58,307 nucleotides of DNA from Eubacteriaceae bacterium. Lineage in GTDB: Bacteria; Bacillota; Clostridia; Lachnospirales; Lachnospiraceae. Position 1 is the stretch's first letter, and every line of letters starts with the position of its first letter. A program made the translations under genes and the position numbers. The stretch covers positions 2,998 to 61,304 of the forward strand of contig CAJSYQ010000022.1 of the NCBI GenBank assembly GCA_910574015.1, read 5' to 3'. Under the pieces are notes generated by a model. That model was not told the DNA's origin. It did not search any database and was given only the letters and a program-made list of their open reading frames with translations. This document shows positions 23,927 through 34,000 of the stretch, piece after piece.

Positions 23927-24790
23927 TTAACGATAAAGATCCGTTACAAATACAAAGCATTTAAAAGGCAGCTCATAGCATTTCAACTTTGCCGATTTTG
24001 CCTTGTCAAGATCATCAAAAATACCGAATACGGTGGGGCCGCTGCCACTCATCAGGGAACCGAGGGCGCCGTTTGCCATCATACACCTTTTGATCTCATC
24101 GATCTCGGGATGCGCCGGAACCGTAACCGTCTCTAATATATTTCCCATGTGCCGGCAAAGGTCTTCCAGATCCCGCTGTTTCATGGCATGGATCATCCGG
24201 TCAATGTCGGGATGCGGCACGGTGTCATTTAATTCGAGAGCAGAGTATACAGAGCGGGTGGATACATGGATCCCGGGTTTGGCGATAAGGATATAGCAGT
24301 CCGGCATCCGGGGGATCGTTGAGAGTTTTTCGCCGATGCCTTCTGAGAGGGCAGTTCCCTTTAGTACACAGTAGGGGATGTCTGCCCCCAGCCTGACGCC
24401 GCGTTTCATCAACTGGCGTTTGTTCAGCCCCAGGTCATAAAGATCGTTTATGGCCAGCATACAGGAGGCGGCGTCAGTGCTTCCGCCGGCCATGCCGGCT
24501 GCCACCGGAATACGTTTTTCCAGATGAATGGAGAGGCCGCCGTCTATTCCAAATTCTTCCATAAGAAGGCTGGCGCTCCGATAGACCAGGTTATCTTTAT
24601 TCACTGGCAGGAAAGAGAGATTTGTAGTCAGGTGGATGCCCGGCTCAGCTGTCCGGGTCAGTGTGAGCCGGTCAAAAAGCCGTATGCTCTGCATGATCAT
24701 CCTTACCTCGTGATAGCCGTCGTCCCGTCGCCTGAGCACATCCAGCCCGATATTGATCTTGGCGGGTGCGTTGATCCAGGTTGAATCCAT
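23927..24790 (-). CDS. ispE: 4-diphosphocytidyl-2-C-methyl-D-erythritol kinase
   Basis: The start is the ATG ending at 24790, after AGGAGGAG; 287 residues. GHMP kinase layout: WINAPAKINIGLDVLRRRDDGYHEV at the N-terminus (shown in part), the ATP-binding PVAAGMAGGSTDAA loop (about 93-106) and a C-terminal LMSGSGPTVFGIF motif. It phosphorylates CDP-methylerythritol in the MEP pathway of isoprenoid synthesis. The Gly-rich loop and the catalytic Asp region are intact. Confidence 0.94.
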   Translation of the reverse strand: MDSTWINAPAKINIGLDVLRRRDDGYHEVRMIMQSIRLFDRLTLTRTAEPGIHLTTNLSFLPVNKDNLVYRSASLLMEEFGIDGGLSIHLEKRIPVAAGMAGGSTDAASCMLAINDLYDLGLNKRQLMKRGVRLGADIPYCVLKGTALSEGIGEKLSTIPRMPDCYILIAKPGIHVSTRSVYSALELNDTVPHPDIDRMIHAMKQRDLEDLCRHMGNILETVTVPAHPEIDEIKRCMMANGALGSLMSGSGPTVFGIFDDLDKAKSAKLKCYELPFKCFVFVTDLYR

Positions 24791-24961
24791 GTTGCTCCTC
24801 CTATGTTTCATTTTCTGTATCCGAGCTCTTCGGTTACTTACATCTATGTGGGAAAGTATATCACAGTTTGGACAGTTTGGCTATAGATGTATGAGAAATC
24901 TGTGCTGGAAAATCCCAGTAAAGAGTGCTACAATGAGAAAGCGTTGAAAATTTTTAAAAAA

Positions 24962-24988
24962 TGCAACATTTGTTTATATTTGATCGTT
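24962..24988 (+). promoter_or_regulatory. Possible ECF-type promoter of the sigma factor operon
   Basis: TGCAAC (24962-24967) and CGTT (24985-24988), 17 bases apart, resemble extracytoplasmic-function promoters (AAC box and CGT box). It lies about 70 bases before the sigma gene and would allow self-activation. Confidence 0.4.
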
Positions 24989-25060
24989 CTATTTACAGAA
25001 GGATGGATATAGGCCCTGCATGATCCGGTCCTGCCGGTGATACAGAAATGAGGTGGAGTA

Positions 25061-25597
25061 ATGATAGATGTGGAGGCGAATCCATCGGGCGCAGTAGAGC
25101 TTGCCCTCAATCTTTTTGGTAATGATATATTAAGATTATCGTTTTCCTATTTAAAACGGCGTGAGGACGCGGAAGATATCGTTCAGGATACCCTGATCCG
25201 GCTGATGCAGTCCGGGACATGCTTTGAGACAGAGGAATTGATGAAAGCGTGGCTGCTGCGGGTTGCGGTGAATCTGTGCAAGGACCACCTGAAATCTGCG
25301 GTCTATAGAAAGCAGACGTCACTGCCGGAAGGATTTGATATTGCGGCAGAGGATCAGCCTGTGTCTGGGGAAGAGAGCGAAGTGTTACAGAGTCTGATGT
25401 CACTTCCAGAAAAATACAGAAGTGTTCTTCATTTATATTATTATGAGGAATATGCAACAAAAGAGATTGCCAGTATTTTGGACAAAAAAGAGGCGACAGT
25501 GCGGTCGCTTTTAAAGCGCGGGCGGGAAAAACTGGCGGAGAAACTGGGAGAGGCAGGAGTCGGTTCTTCGTACAAAAAAATGGAGAAAGGAGTATAG
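25061..25597 (+). CDS. ECF-family RNA polymerase sigma factor
   Basis: 178 residues. Region 2 (about 20-85) has DAEDIVQDTLIRLMQSG, the -10 contact helix. Region 4 (about 105-165) has LPEKYRSVLHLYYYEEYATKEIA (in part), then ILDKKEATVRSLLKRGREKL, the -35 helix-turn-helix. Regions 1 and 3 are absent, as expected of ECF factors. It directs RNA polymerase to stress-type promoters. Its stop overlaps or abuts the start of the next gene, a membrane protein that probably holds it inactive. Confidence 0.93.
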   Translation: MIDVEANPSGAVELALNLFGNDILRLSFSYLKRREDAEDIVQDTLIRLMQSGTCFETEELMKAWLLRVAVNLCKDHLKSAVYRKQTSLPEGFDIAAEDQPVSGEESEVLQSLMSLPEKYRSVLHLYYYEEYATKEIASILDKKEATVRSLLKRGREKLAEKLGEAGVGSSYKKMEKGV

Positions 25598-25602
25598 TGG
25601 CT

Positions 25603-27321
25603 ATGAAGGAAGAATATAGAAGTGCGATAGAAAAGATTGCCCTAAGTGATAATGACAAAGCGCGTATTCTTGCAAATGTGCTGAAGACCTGCGGGAACGC
25701 GGCAGAGCCGCCGTCAGGGGACGACAGCGGTGAAAGTATCGCGGCACATTCCGGCCGTCCCGAAAGGTCACTGCGTTTTTCTCCGAAAAGGATCGGTGCT
25801 GTGGCGGCAGCCTTTATCGTATTATGTGTCAGCGTGGTTTTGATCCGCAACCAGTTCATCACACTGGATCAGGACTATCATAGGGATGGACCGGTGAGTC
25901 CTGTGACAATGGGAGCGGCGGAGGAAGTGGTCTGGGAGGAACTGGACTCGGTGGAGGAGATTGCCAGAAAGACAGACTGCAAGACGTATACCCTTGCCAA
26001 TCTGAGCAAGAGATACAAGGTGAAGAAGGTTCAGGTGGCAAATGCACAGAAGCATGTGAAGATCACCTACCAGAAGAAGAAACAGAAGGAAGATAAGATT
26101 TATTTTGAATATAAGGAAGAAATCGATTCGGATGAGGTCAAGAGCCAGTTTTCGGAGGAGGCAGAGCTTGCCACGGAGAATATTGACGGTGCCGATGTCA
26201 AGATGTATGGAAAGAAGAAATGCAGTGCCATGACATGGGAGGAATCCGACTGTACCTTCGCGGTAAAGATGTCAAAGGCATGCAGCACGGACAACGCCCG
26301 CAGGATCGTATCCGGCGCGAAGGAGGAGAAGAAGGAAGATAAACAGGATACGGACGAAGAGGAGCCGGAGAAGAACCAGAGACTGGTGAATTCCAATATT
26401 GTGGGCTGGGACGGCACCGAACAGGAATCCAGCGCCAGGGAGAGGAAGAAGGTGCTGCAAAAGGTCTATGATAATCTTGGATTCCGTGTGATCCTGAACC
26501 ATCCGGCAGTGGAGGTGACATATAAGCTGGTGGGTGATTATGAATCCTTTGCTTTCTATTATGATGGGGATGAGCTGCTGGAGGACAACTGGATCATTGG
26601 ATATGCCGGCACTGGCGGCTCCCCGGACGGCACTAAGACGGACTATGATGAGGTCGGCAGTATTTCGGTTGGAAATGTAATGGTGGGGCTCTATCAGCGG
26701 GATGGCGATGAGAAGCTTTTGGTGTTTACCCAGGAAGAGATCTGTTTCACCCTGTTTCTGGATGAATATGATGAAGACATCACACCGGATTTTGTGAGCG
26801 GTCTGTTGTCTATTTTTCAGATCTCATTCCAGGATGAGCCGGATGTGGAAGAGGGGCCGCAGTCAACGACAGCTCCAGAGGACGGCAGTGATCCCGATTC
26901 CAATCCGGAGGAGGGAACCAGGAGCGAATCCGGCACAGACAGCTATAAGGCAGCCCAGGAGCTTCAGGAGATCGTGGCGGCCAGAAGCCTGAAGAAGCTC
27001 GCCCCTTATATTAATTATCCGCTGGATATAACCGGACTGGGTATTACCGTGAATTCAAGAACCGAATTTATGCGTCTCGATGCCCGGAAGATTTTTACCT
27101 CTGAATGGGTGGACGCCATATTGTTCTGTGATATTGAAAGGATTAAACCTAAAACAAAGTCCTTTACACTGGGAGACAGTGACAATTCACTGGTCTGCCG
27201 TGTAAAGGACGGAGAAGTCGTTGTCCAGGAGCTCCATGTGGTGGCAGACGACACGGAGGAGGAGGACTCCGATATGGAAGAACCCGAGGAAGATGATATG
27301 TGGGAGGATTTGGAGGAGTAG
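25603..27321 (+). CDS. Membrane-anchored probable anti-sigma/sensor protein
   Basis: About 572 residues from the ATG at 25603; a GTG at 25597 overlapping the sigma stop is an alternative. The cytoplasmic head (1-65, EEYRSAIEKIALSDNDKARIL) resembles short anti-sigma segments. One transmembrane helix follows (about 68-84, IGAVAAAFIVLCVSVVLI), then a large external region. This region has a lysine-rich section, two similar alpha/beta units and an acidic linker (about 420-445). The C-terminus is extremely acidic (EEEDSDMEEPEEDDMWEDLEE). Position and topology argue for control of the ECF factor, but no canonical zinc anti-sigma motif is visible. Confidence 0.65.
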   Translation: MKEEYRSAIEKIALSDNDKARILANVLKTCGNAAEPPSGDDSGESIAAHSGRPERSLRFSPKRIGAVAAAFIVLCVSVVLIRNQFITLDQDYHRDGPVSPVTMGAAEEVVWEELDSVEEIARKTDCKTYTLANLSKRYKVKKVQVANAQKHVKITYQKKKQKEDKIYFEYKEEIDSDEVKSQFSEEAELATENIDGADVKMYGKKKCSAMTWEESDCTFAVKMSKACSTDNARRIVSGAKEEKKEDKQDTDEEEPEKNQRLVNSNIVGWDGTEQESSARERKKVLQKVYDNLGFRVILNHPAVEVTYKLVGDYESFAFYYDGDELLEDNWIIGYAGTGGSPDGTKTDYDEVGSISVGNVMVGLYQRDGDEKLLVFTQEEICFTLFLDEYDEDITPDFVSGLLSIFQISFQDEPDVEEGPQSTTAPEDGSDPDSNPEEGTRSESGTDSYKAAQELQEIVAARSLKKLAPYINYPLDITGLGITVNSRTEFMRLDARKIFTSEWVDAILFCDIERIKPKTKSFTLGDSDNSLVCRVKDGEVVVQELHVVADDTEEEDSDMEEPEEDDMWEDLEE

Positions 27322-27328
27322 CTCTTTG

Positions 27329-29698
27329 TTAATGCTCCTTAAATTCCACTATGGTGACACCGTAGCCGCCCTCGCCGTATTCTCCCATGCGGTAGCTTTT
27401 GACAAACCGGCATTTCTTGCAATGGTTCTGGACGGCTGTGCGCAGTGCGCCAGTTCCCATACCGTGGATCACGGTAACTTGGTGGAGTCTGGCAAGATAA
27501 GCGTCATCGAGGTACTTGTCCAGCAGGGCCAGCGCCTCGTCTACGGTTTTGCCGATGAGATTGATCTCGGAGGAGATGGTCATTGCCTTGGATATCTTCA
27601 TATTCCTGGCATGGGTGATGGCCGCCTCCTTTTTTGCTGCTTTTGTTTCCCGTTCCAGCAGTTCAAGATCTTTGATGTCTACCAGAGAGCGCAGAACGCC
27701 CATCTGTACATAACATTTCCCTTTATTGTCCGGCTCTGAGCTGACCGTACCCTTCACGCCCATGGAATGCACCATGACGATATCGCCCACCGACAGCCTG
27801 TCCGGCGCTTGTCCGGTTTTTTTCCGGGTATTCTTCAGGGCCAGTCTATCTCCTGTCTTATTCAGCTCTTCCCGGAGTGCGGCGCGCTCCTTTTCCATCT
27901 TCCTTGTCATGCCGGAATCATGCATCCATTTGTTGTACCTGCGGATGGATTCGTCCGCCATATCTTTCGCCTTCTGCAGGATTTCATTGGCCTCCTCATT
28001 GGCGCGCCGGAGGATCTTATCCTTTGCCTGGTCGATCCGCTCATTTTTGGCCGCCAGCTTCTGCTTATAGTGTTCCGCCTCTTCCCTGAGCTGCTTCGCC
28101 TTTTCCCGCTCCCTCTCTGCCTGGACACGGGCGTCTTCCAGTCCGGTGACTACGTCCTCAAATTTTTTGGCGTCGTTGTCCACCAGTCTGCCAGCAGCCT
28201 GAATGATCTCCTCCGGCAGCCCCAGGCGGCCGGAGATGGCAAAGGCATTGCTCTTTCCGGGTACCCCAACCAATAGGCGGTACGTGGGCCGGAGGGATTC
28301 TACATCAAACTCACAGGATGCATTTTCCACCCCCTCCGTCTGAAGCGCATATAGTTTCAACTCACTGTAATGAGTGGTGGCCATGGCAGTGACATTCCGG
28401 CTGTGCAGATCATCCAGGATGGCGATGGCCAGTGCGGCTCCCTCGGTGGGATCCGTTCCTGCCCCCAGCTCATCAAAGAGAGTCAGGGTTTTCTTATTTG
28501 CCCGTTTGAGTATCCCCACGGTGTTGACCATATGGGAGGAGAAGGTACTGAGACTCTGTTCGATGCTCTGCTCGTCCCCGATATCGGCATAGACCTCATC
28601 ATACACTCTCAGATGGGAGTGGTCCTGGGCGGGAATATGCAGTCCTGCCTGTCCCATCAGGGTAAAGAGACCGACAGTCTTCAGGGAAACCGTTTTGCCG
28701 CCAGTGTTGGGTCCCGTAATGATAAGGAGGTCATAGCTTCTGCCCAGGGTTACGTCAATGGGCACTACCTGGTCCCTTGGTATAAGGGGATGCCTCCCCT
28801 TCTTTATATGGATATAATTCTGGTCGAAGAGCGGTTCGCTGCCCTGCATTCTCTTTGAGAGTCCCGCCTTGGCAAAGATAAAATCCAGCTCCGCCAGCAG
28901 CAGTACGTTCCTCTGCAGATCATCCGTACAGGGAGCGGCCAGGGCGCTGAGGGAGGCGAGAACCTTCTCGATCTCCTCCTGTTCTTTCATGGCCAGCTCC
29001 GCCAGTTCATTGTTCAGCTTCACTATGGCCATGGGCTCGATAAAGAAAGTGGAGCCGGTGGCGCTCTGATCATGGATCATGCCGGGAAAGGAGGATTTGT
29101 ATTCCTGTCTCACCGGAAGGCAGTACCGTCCGTTCCGCATGGTAACAATATTGTCCCGAAGCATGGAGGACGAGGAATTCATAGTGGCATTCAGCTGATC
29201 CCGTATCCGGTCGTTGGTGGAATGGATGGATCTCCGGATCCTTTTCAGCTCCGGGCTGGCATCGTCCGCCATCTCCTCCGGGCTGAGGATGCATCGTCCA
29301 ATCTCCCGGCGGAGCTCCGGCAGATCCACAAGACTGGCAAAACGGCCGGACAGTGCATCCTGCAGTTCCTCATCCTTGTGGTCATATTCAATGACCGTTT
29401 TCGCGATCTCCAGACAGCGGCTGATATTCAGCAGCTCGCCCATACCAAGGATGCCGCCCTTTTCTAGCGGCAGCAGGCTGGGCCGGATATCCCGCAGGCC
29501 GTGAAAGGCAGGCTTTCCCCACTTGAAGAGGCGCATCAGTGCGTGGGAGGTCTCGGTCTGCCATGCGGTGATCTGGGGTCTGTCGGAGGAGGGCAGCAGA
29601 TGTCCGGCGCTCTCCTTTCCCAGCGGTGAATCGGCTTCCTCCACCAGCATGGAAATAATTTTATGATATTCTAATGTCTGCAATACTTTTTTATTCAT
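27329..29698 (-). CDS. mutS2: Endonuclease MutS2
   Basis: 789 residues, the usual length. Domain order: clamp/core (1-310), MutS ATPase with Walker A GPNTGGKTVSLKT (about 333-345) and Walker B DELGAGTDP (about 412-420), a long coiled coil (about 515-620, rich in Glu/Lys/Arg), a linker with a KOW-like VGDIVMVHSMGVKG segment, and a C-terminal Smr domain with INLIGKTVDEAL and VIHGMGTGALR (about 710-785). MutS2 limits recombination and acts in ribosome-collision rescue in Bacillota. It converges with the anti-sigma-like gene, with only seven bases between stops. Confidence 0.95.
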   Translation of the reverse strand: MNKKVLQTLEYHKIISMLVEEADSPLGKESAGHLLPSSDRPQITAWQTETSHALMRLFKWGKPAFHGLRDIRPSLLPLEKGGILGMGELLNISRCLEIAKTVIEYDHKDEELQDALSGRFASLVDLPELRREIGRCILSPEEMADDASPELKRIRRSIHSTNDRIRDQLNATMNSSSSMLRDNIVTMRNGRYCLPVRQEYKSSFPGMIHDQSATGSTFFIEPMAIVKLNNELAELAMKEQEEIEKVLASLSALAAPCTDDLQRNVLLLAELDFIFAKAGLSKRMQGSEPLFDQNYIHIKKGRHPLIPRDQVVPIDVTLGRSYDLLIITGPNTGGKTVSLKTVGLFTLMGQAGLHIPAQDHSHLRVYDEVYADIGDEQSIEQSLSTFSSHMVNTVGILKRANKKTLTLFDELGAGTDPTEGAALAIAILDDLHSRNVTAMATTHYSELKLYALQTEGVENASCEFDVESLRPTYRLLVGVPGKSNAFAISGRLGLPEEIIQAAGRLVDNDAKKFEDVVTGLEDARVQAEREREKAKQLREEAEHYKQKLAAKNERIDQAKDKILRRANEEANEILQKAKDMADESIRRYNKWMHDSGMTRKMEKERAALREELNKTGDRLALKNTRKKTGQAPDRLSVGDIVMVHSMGVKGTVSSEPDNKGKCYVQMGVLRSLVDIKDLELLERETKAAKKEAAITHARNMKISKAMTISSEINLIGKTVDEALALLDKYLDDAYLARLHQVTVIHGMGTGALRTAVQNHCKKCRFVKSYRMGEYGEGGYGVTIVEFKEH

Positions 29699-29814
29699 TT
29701 AGATCTCCATTCTGAAAAAAGATTCTTAATTTGTGTAAAATCCGGTGAACAGTAACAACATTTTACAATAAAAAGATAAGATTTGCAATAAATGAGAGAA
29801 AAGTAAACATTGCC

Positions 29815-29843
29815 TTGATTTTAGTGCAGAATCCCCTTACAAT
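29815..29843 (+). promoter_or_regulatory. Promoter of the YhaM-type gene
   Basis: TTGATT (29815-29820), 17 bases, TACAAT (29838-29843). Located in the divergent gap between mutS2 and the exonuclease gene, about 80 bases before its start. Confidence 0.6.
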
Positions 29844-29923
29844 AGGGAGTAAGAAAAATCATGCCGCACCGCTTTCTGTCAGAGACCAGCTGGCGGTCCG
29901 GCCCGTACTGAATGGGGGAAATT

Positions 29924-30874
29924 ATGAATTATTTGAAGGATTACCGCGAAGGTGAGAAATTTACAGGTACATATCTCTGCAAACAGAAGCAGGTATTTAA
30001 GACGAAGGCAGGAAAGACATATTATTCCCTGACGCTGCAGGACAAAACGGGACTGGCAGACGGAAAAATCTGGGATCTGAATAACGGCATCGCTGACTTT
30101 GAATCCCTGGATTATATACACTGTGAGGGAATGGTCACCAGCTTTCAGGGAAATCTGCAGATGAATATTTCCCGTGTGCGGATCAGTGATGAGGGAGAAT
30201 ACGATCCGGCGGATTATGTCCCCAGCACGGATAAAGATGTAGCTGAAATGTACAGCAGTGTTATGAAATATGTGGCCAGCGTGCAGAATCGTTATCTGAG
30301 AAAGATACTGGAGATGTATTTTGTAGAGGATGCCGGGTTTATCGACAGCTTTAAGAGCCACTCCGCGGCGAAGAGTGTGCACCACGGCTTTATGGGAGGG
30401 CTTCTGGAGCACACGCTGAGCGTCACGAATATGTGCCAGTATTTTGCCGACCATTATCCCATGATCAATCGCGACCTGCTGATCACGGCGGCTCTGTTTC
30501 ATGATATGGGAAAGATCCAGGAGATATCCGGCTTTCCCCAGAACGATTATACCGATGAAGGGCAGATGCTGGGACATATCTATATCGGCGCCCGGGCCAT
30601 GGAGGACGCAGCAGAAAAGATACCGGGATTTCCAGCCAAGCTAAAGAATGAACTGGTGCACTGTATCCTTTCCCACCATGGCAAGCTGGAATTTGGCTCT
30701 CCCAAAGTGCCGGCCATTATGGAGGCCATGGCACTCCATCTGGCGGATAATGCAGACGCCAAGCTCCAGACACTGACCGAGATCTTCGGCCAGGCGGGGG
30801 ACAATATGAACTGGCTTGGTTATAACCGAATGTTTGAGAGCAATTTACGACAGACATCCAAAGGTGAACTGTAG
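29924..30874 (+). CDS. 3'-5' exoribonuclease, YhaM family
   Basis: 316 residues from the ATG at 29924 (GGGGGA upstream). The N-terminal OB-fold (about 10-95, FTGTYLCKQKQVFKTKAGK and YYSLTLQDKTGLADGKIW) is followed by an HD-domain nuclease (about 130-300) with SVHHGFMGGLLEHTLSV, AALFHDMGKIQE and ILSHHGKLEFGSP providing metal ligands. YhaM degrades RNA, and to a lesser extent single-stranded DNA, from the 3' end, and contributes to mRNA turnover. It may share a transcript with the secreted peptidase downstream, though 140 bases separate them. Confidence 0.9.
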   Translation: MNYLKDYREGEKFTGTYLCKQKQVFKTKAGKTYYSLTLQDKTGLADGKIWDLNNGIADFESLDYIHCEGMVTSFQGNLQMNISRVRISDEGEYDPADYVPSTDKDVAEMYSSVMKYVASVQNRYLRKILEMYFVEDAGFIDSFKSHSAAKSVHHGFMGGLLEHTLSVTNMCQYFADHYPMINRDLLITAALFHDMGKIQEISGFPQNDYTDEGQMLGHIYIGARAMEDAAEKIPGFPAKLKNELVHCILSHHGKLEFGSPKVPAIMEAMALHLADNADAKLQTLTEIFGQAGDNMNWLGYNRMFESNLRQTSKGEL

Positions 30875-31015
30875 CAGCCGGCCTGCGGGGCAGAGAGCCC
30901 CGGGGCTGAAAAAATAAATAAGGATCTCATAAATTTTTTTAGTGAATTGTAATATATTGAAAAGGAGAATGGCGTGCTCGTGGCGACGCCCTTTTATAGA
31001 AAAGGAGGACGGCTT

Positions 31016-34000
31016 ATGAACAAGGTAAGGATAGCAGCAGCGACAGCGTTTTTATTGATGGTGATGGCGGTTCCGTCCATTAGATCATCAGCTGCCACCT
31101 GCGGCGAGACGGTGCGGCAGAACACGGAGGCGGCGCTGAAGGCAGTTGACTATAGTACGGATCCAAAGGTAGCAGATCTGTTGGCGCCTCCGCCCACGGC
31201 GAATGCACCAAACGGATATACATTTACGCAGATCTCAAATAAAAAAGTGGAGATCGCGAAACGGGATGGAAAAAATTTCCTAGATATTACGGATGCGGAG
31301 GCTTTGGCGGAGCTGAAGCAGGAGAATGCCCAAGCTATGTGCTATGGGGATGCATTTGCCGAGGTACAGGGAGACATTGGCCCCATCATCCAGAGAGTGG
31401 TGGACAACACGGCTAATGCACAGAGCACCGGGGCGGCTTCCTTTACGGAAAAGATTCTTCAGAATAAGGAAAAGCTTCTGATGGGTCTGGCATACGTTGA
31501 GAAGCTGTATGATTTCAACATGGGAGAGAAGAATATCCGGGATGTCCTCCTCTATGAACCGGGAGCATACGGGATTAAGACAAATGTCCTGGACTGGCTG
31601 ATCAAGATAGGAAATGCGGGGGGCAGTACATTAAAGATATCTAATAATACCAAAGTATTTGGCTGGGGTAAATTATTTTGGGATGTCACGGCATCGGCCA
31701 GTCTGGATGCGTTTCTGGAAGAAAGCAGACAGAAGTGGATGCAGGATACTTCACTGGATGAGTGGATCTTAGAGGCGGGAAATGCTTATATCGTTGAAAA
31801 GCGTTCCTCCTGGGATGGGGCAGCGGACCGGGGGTTATACAGCAGGCTGTACGGCGATGCGGCATTACAGAATCATATTCTGCCTCTCTTGGCGGTTTCC
31901 CAGGATAGTATCTATGTCATTGTGAATTCTGCCAGTATCACATATGGAATCGTGGACTGCTATGTGGACCGGACCCTGAAGGATACGGATCCCGCACTCT
32001 ACACAGAAAAGCTTGGTGAGTTCCGGCAGGAACTGGAAAGTATTGCAGATCAGCAGAAAGAATTTATCGATCTGTGGTACCGCATCGCAAAGCCTGACAA
32101 ACGCGGACAGCTTATAACAAACAGAGTTATTTTGGACAGTCTGCGGATCTATATGAGTTCGTCGGCCAGTGCCCAGGAAGAGTGGTCGGCTAAATTTGGG
32201 GAAAAAGCCTCTTTGGGAGTAAAGGATTTTTTTACTCCGCTGAATCTGTATGATACTTTTATGTTTTCAGATGGTATGGCCAGCGGAACCGGTGTGCGCT
32301 ATTATGTGTCAAAGGCGCTGACAGAGCGGGGGCTTAGCACTTATGCCCACGAACTCACACATCTTCTCGTGTCATCTTTCATGCTGAATGGATATGGCTC
32401 CAGGGATGGTATGCAGGCTGAGGTATTTACAAGAGGGATGTTCGAACCATATGAACTGAATGATCCGCCGGCATTTAATCTGAATCTGATCTATAACCGC
32501 GCCGCATCGGATGAGAGACTGCACAATGCGGTGCCGGGGCGTTTTCAGACAGAAGAGGATCTTCAGTCCTACATGAGCGGAATACTGGATGTCATATATA
32601 CCTTGGATTATGCCGAGGCGGACGCCATCCTAAAAAAGACTCCGGAAGAGAAGAAGAAGTGGTTCCATAAGCTGGAGCAGCCGGAAGATGCGAAGGTAAG
32701 GAGCAACCAGGGGGATACAGGGTCCGTACATTTTCTGGATTCCGTGCGGGAGCTGACACTGGATGAGGCAGCAGGTCTGAAAACGATAGAAGATCTGATC
32801 CGTAACAGTATCCTGGTATCCCGCTATGAGGTAAACGGAACCCAGACAACAGGAACCATGGACAGCAATGGCTATTATGTTGTGCCGCTGTTCAGTGCCA
32901 ATTATGCAGGAGTGCAGAACGACAATGGTGTCAGCGGTGATGTTATGATCCGGCGCCAGGCATTTGAACTACTTGCCGAATACGGCTATTATGGCGGCAT
33001 GGTGCCTTATATTTCCAATCAGTACCGGGAGGCGGCCAGGGCGGAACAGAAAATTCTTTCTGATACTTATATTTTGAAAAAAATCTTTGGCTCCACTTAC
33101 GGATCCATGACAGATTTCAAGAAAGCGATGTTTCAAAAACGGATCGAGAAGGTGGACGAATTAAGACCGGTGACGATCCAGTGGAAAAACCAGTCCGTCA
33201 GGGTAGACAGCTTTGAAAAGCTGAGCCAGTTGATGAAGGAGGCGGTAGAGAGCGATCTGGTGAATGTCAATGTGCTGCCGGGAGGTTCCAACAATATCCG
33301 GGCGCATGCGACCCAGGTAGAGCAGCTGAAGGCGGAGATATTCCGGGCATATTTATTTAAGACAAAGGATTTTGCGGATTCCATATATGGAATCGAGGAA
33401 GAGCCGGAAGAGCCCACTCCCGCGCCGACTGTTGAACCGACGGAAACGCCGACACCGGCACCGACTCCCACGGCTCCGGCAGTACCGACTGCAGAACCCA
33501 CGACAGCGCCAACCGGAGCGCCCACTGCTGCACCGGAAACGACACCGCCGGCTGTTTCAACGGTAAGCCCCACAATAGAACCATCGGCAGAGCCCTCTGG
33601 TTCACCGGGAGTAGTGCCAACGGTTAAGCCATCGGTCTCACCAGATGCGGAACCATCTATAAAACCTTCGGTTTCGCCGGGAACCTCCGGGCAGCCCCCG
33701 GAATCGCCCTTGCCAGATGAGGAAGACGATGAGGATTTTGATCAGGACTCCGGTTCAGATGAAGAAGACGTTTCTGATATAGCTGGGATAGTTAAGAAAT
33801 CAGGTCCGCTATTGGCCAGGGTTTCATCCGCCGGCACATCCCAGGTTATTCGTTGGAATTCCATCTCATCTGCTGACGGATATTATATATATGGGGCGAA
33901 AGGAAACGGAAAGATAAAACTCCTGCGCACAGTGGGCAAAAAGGTACTGCGGTGGAAGAGGAAGGGACTAAAGAAAGGGACCCAATATAAATACTACATT

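Noticed and set aside
33133-33620. Gly/Val-rich and Pro/Leu-rich frames opposite the peptidase stalk
   Set aside because: Low-complexity shadows of the repeated Pro/Thr codons in the peptidase gene.
33410-33700. CRISPR-like or tandem DNA repeat
   Set aside because: The repetition is protein-level Pro/Thr/Ala codon bias in the stalk, without fixed repeat and spacer lengths.
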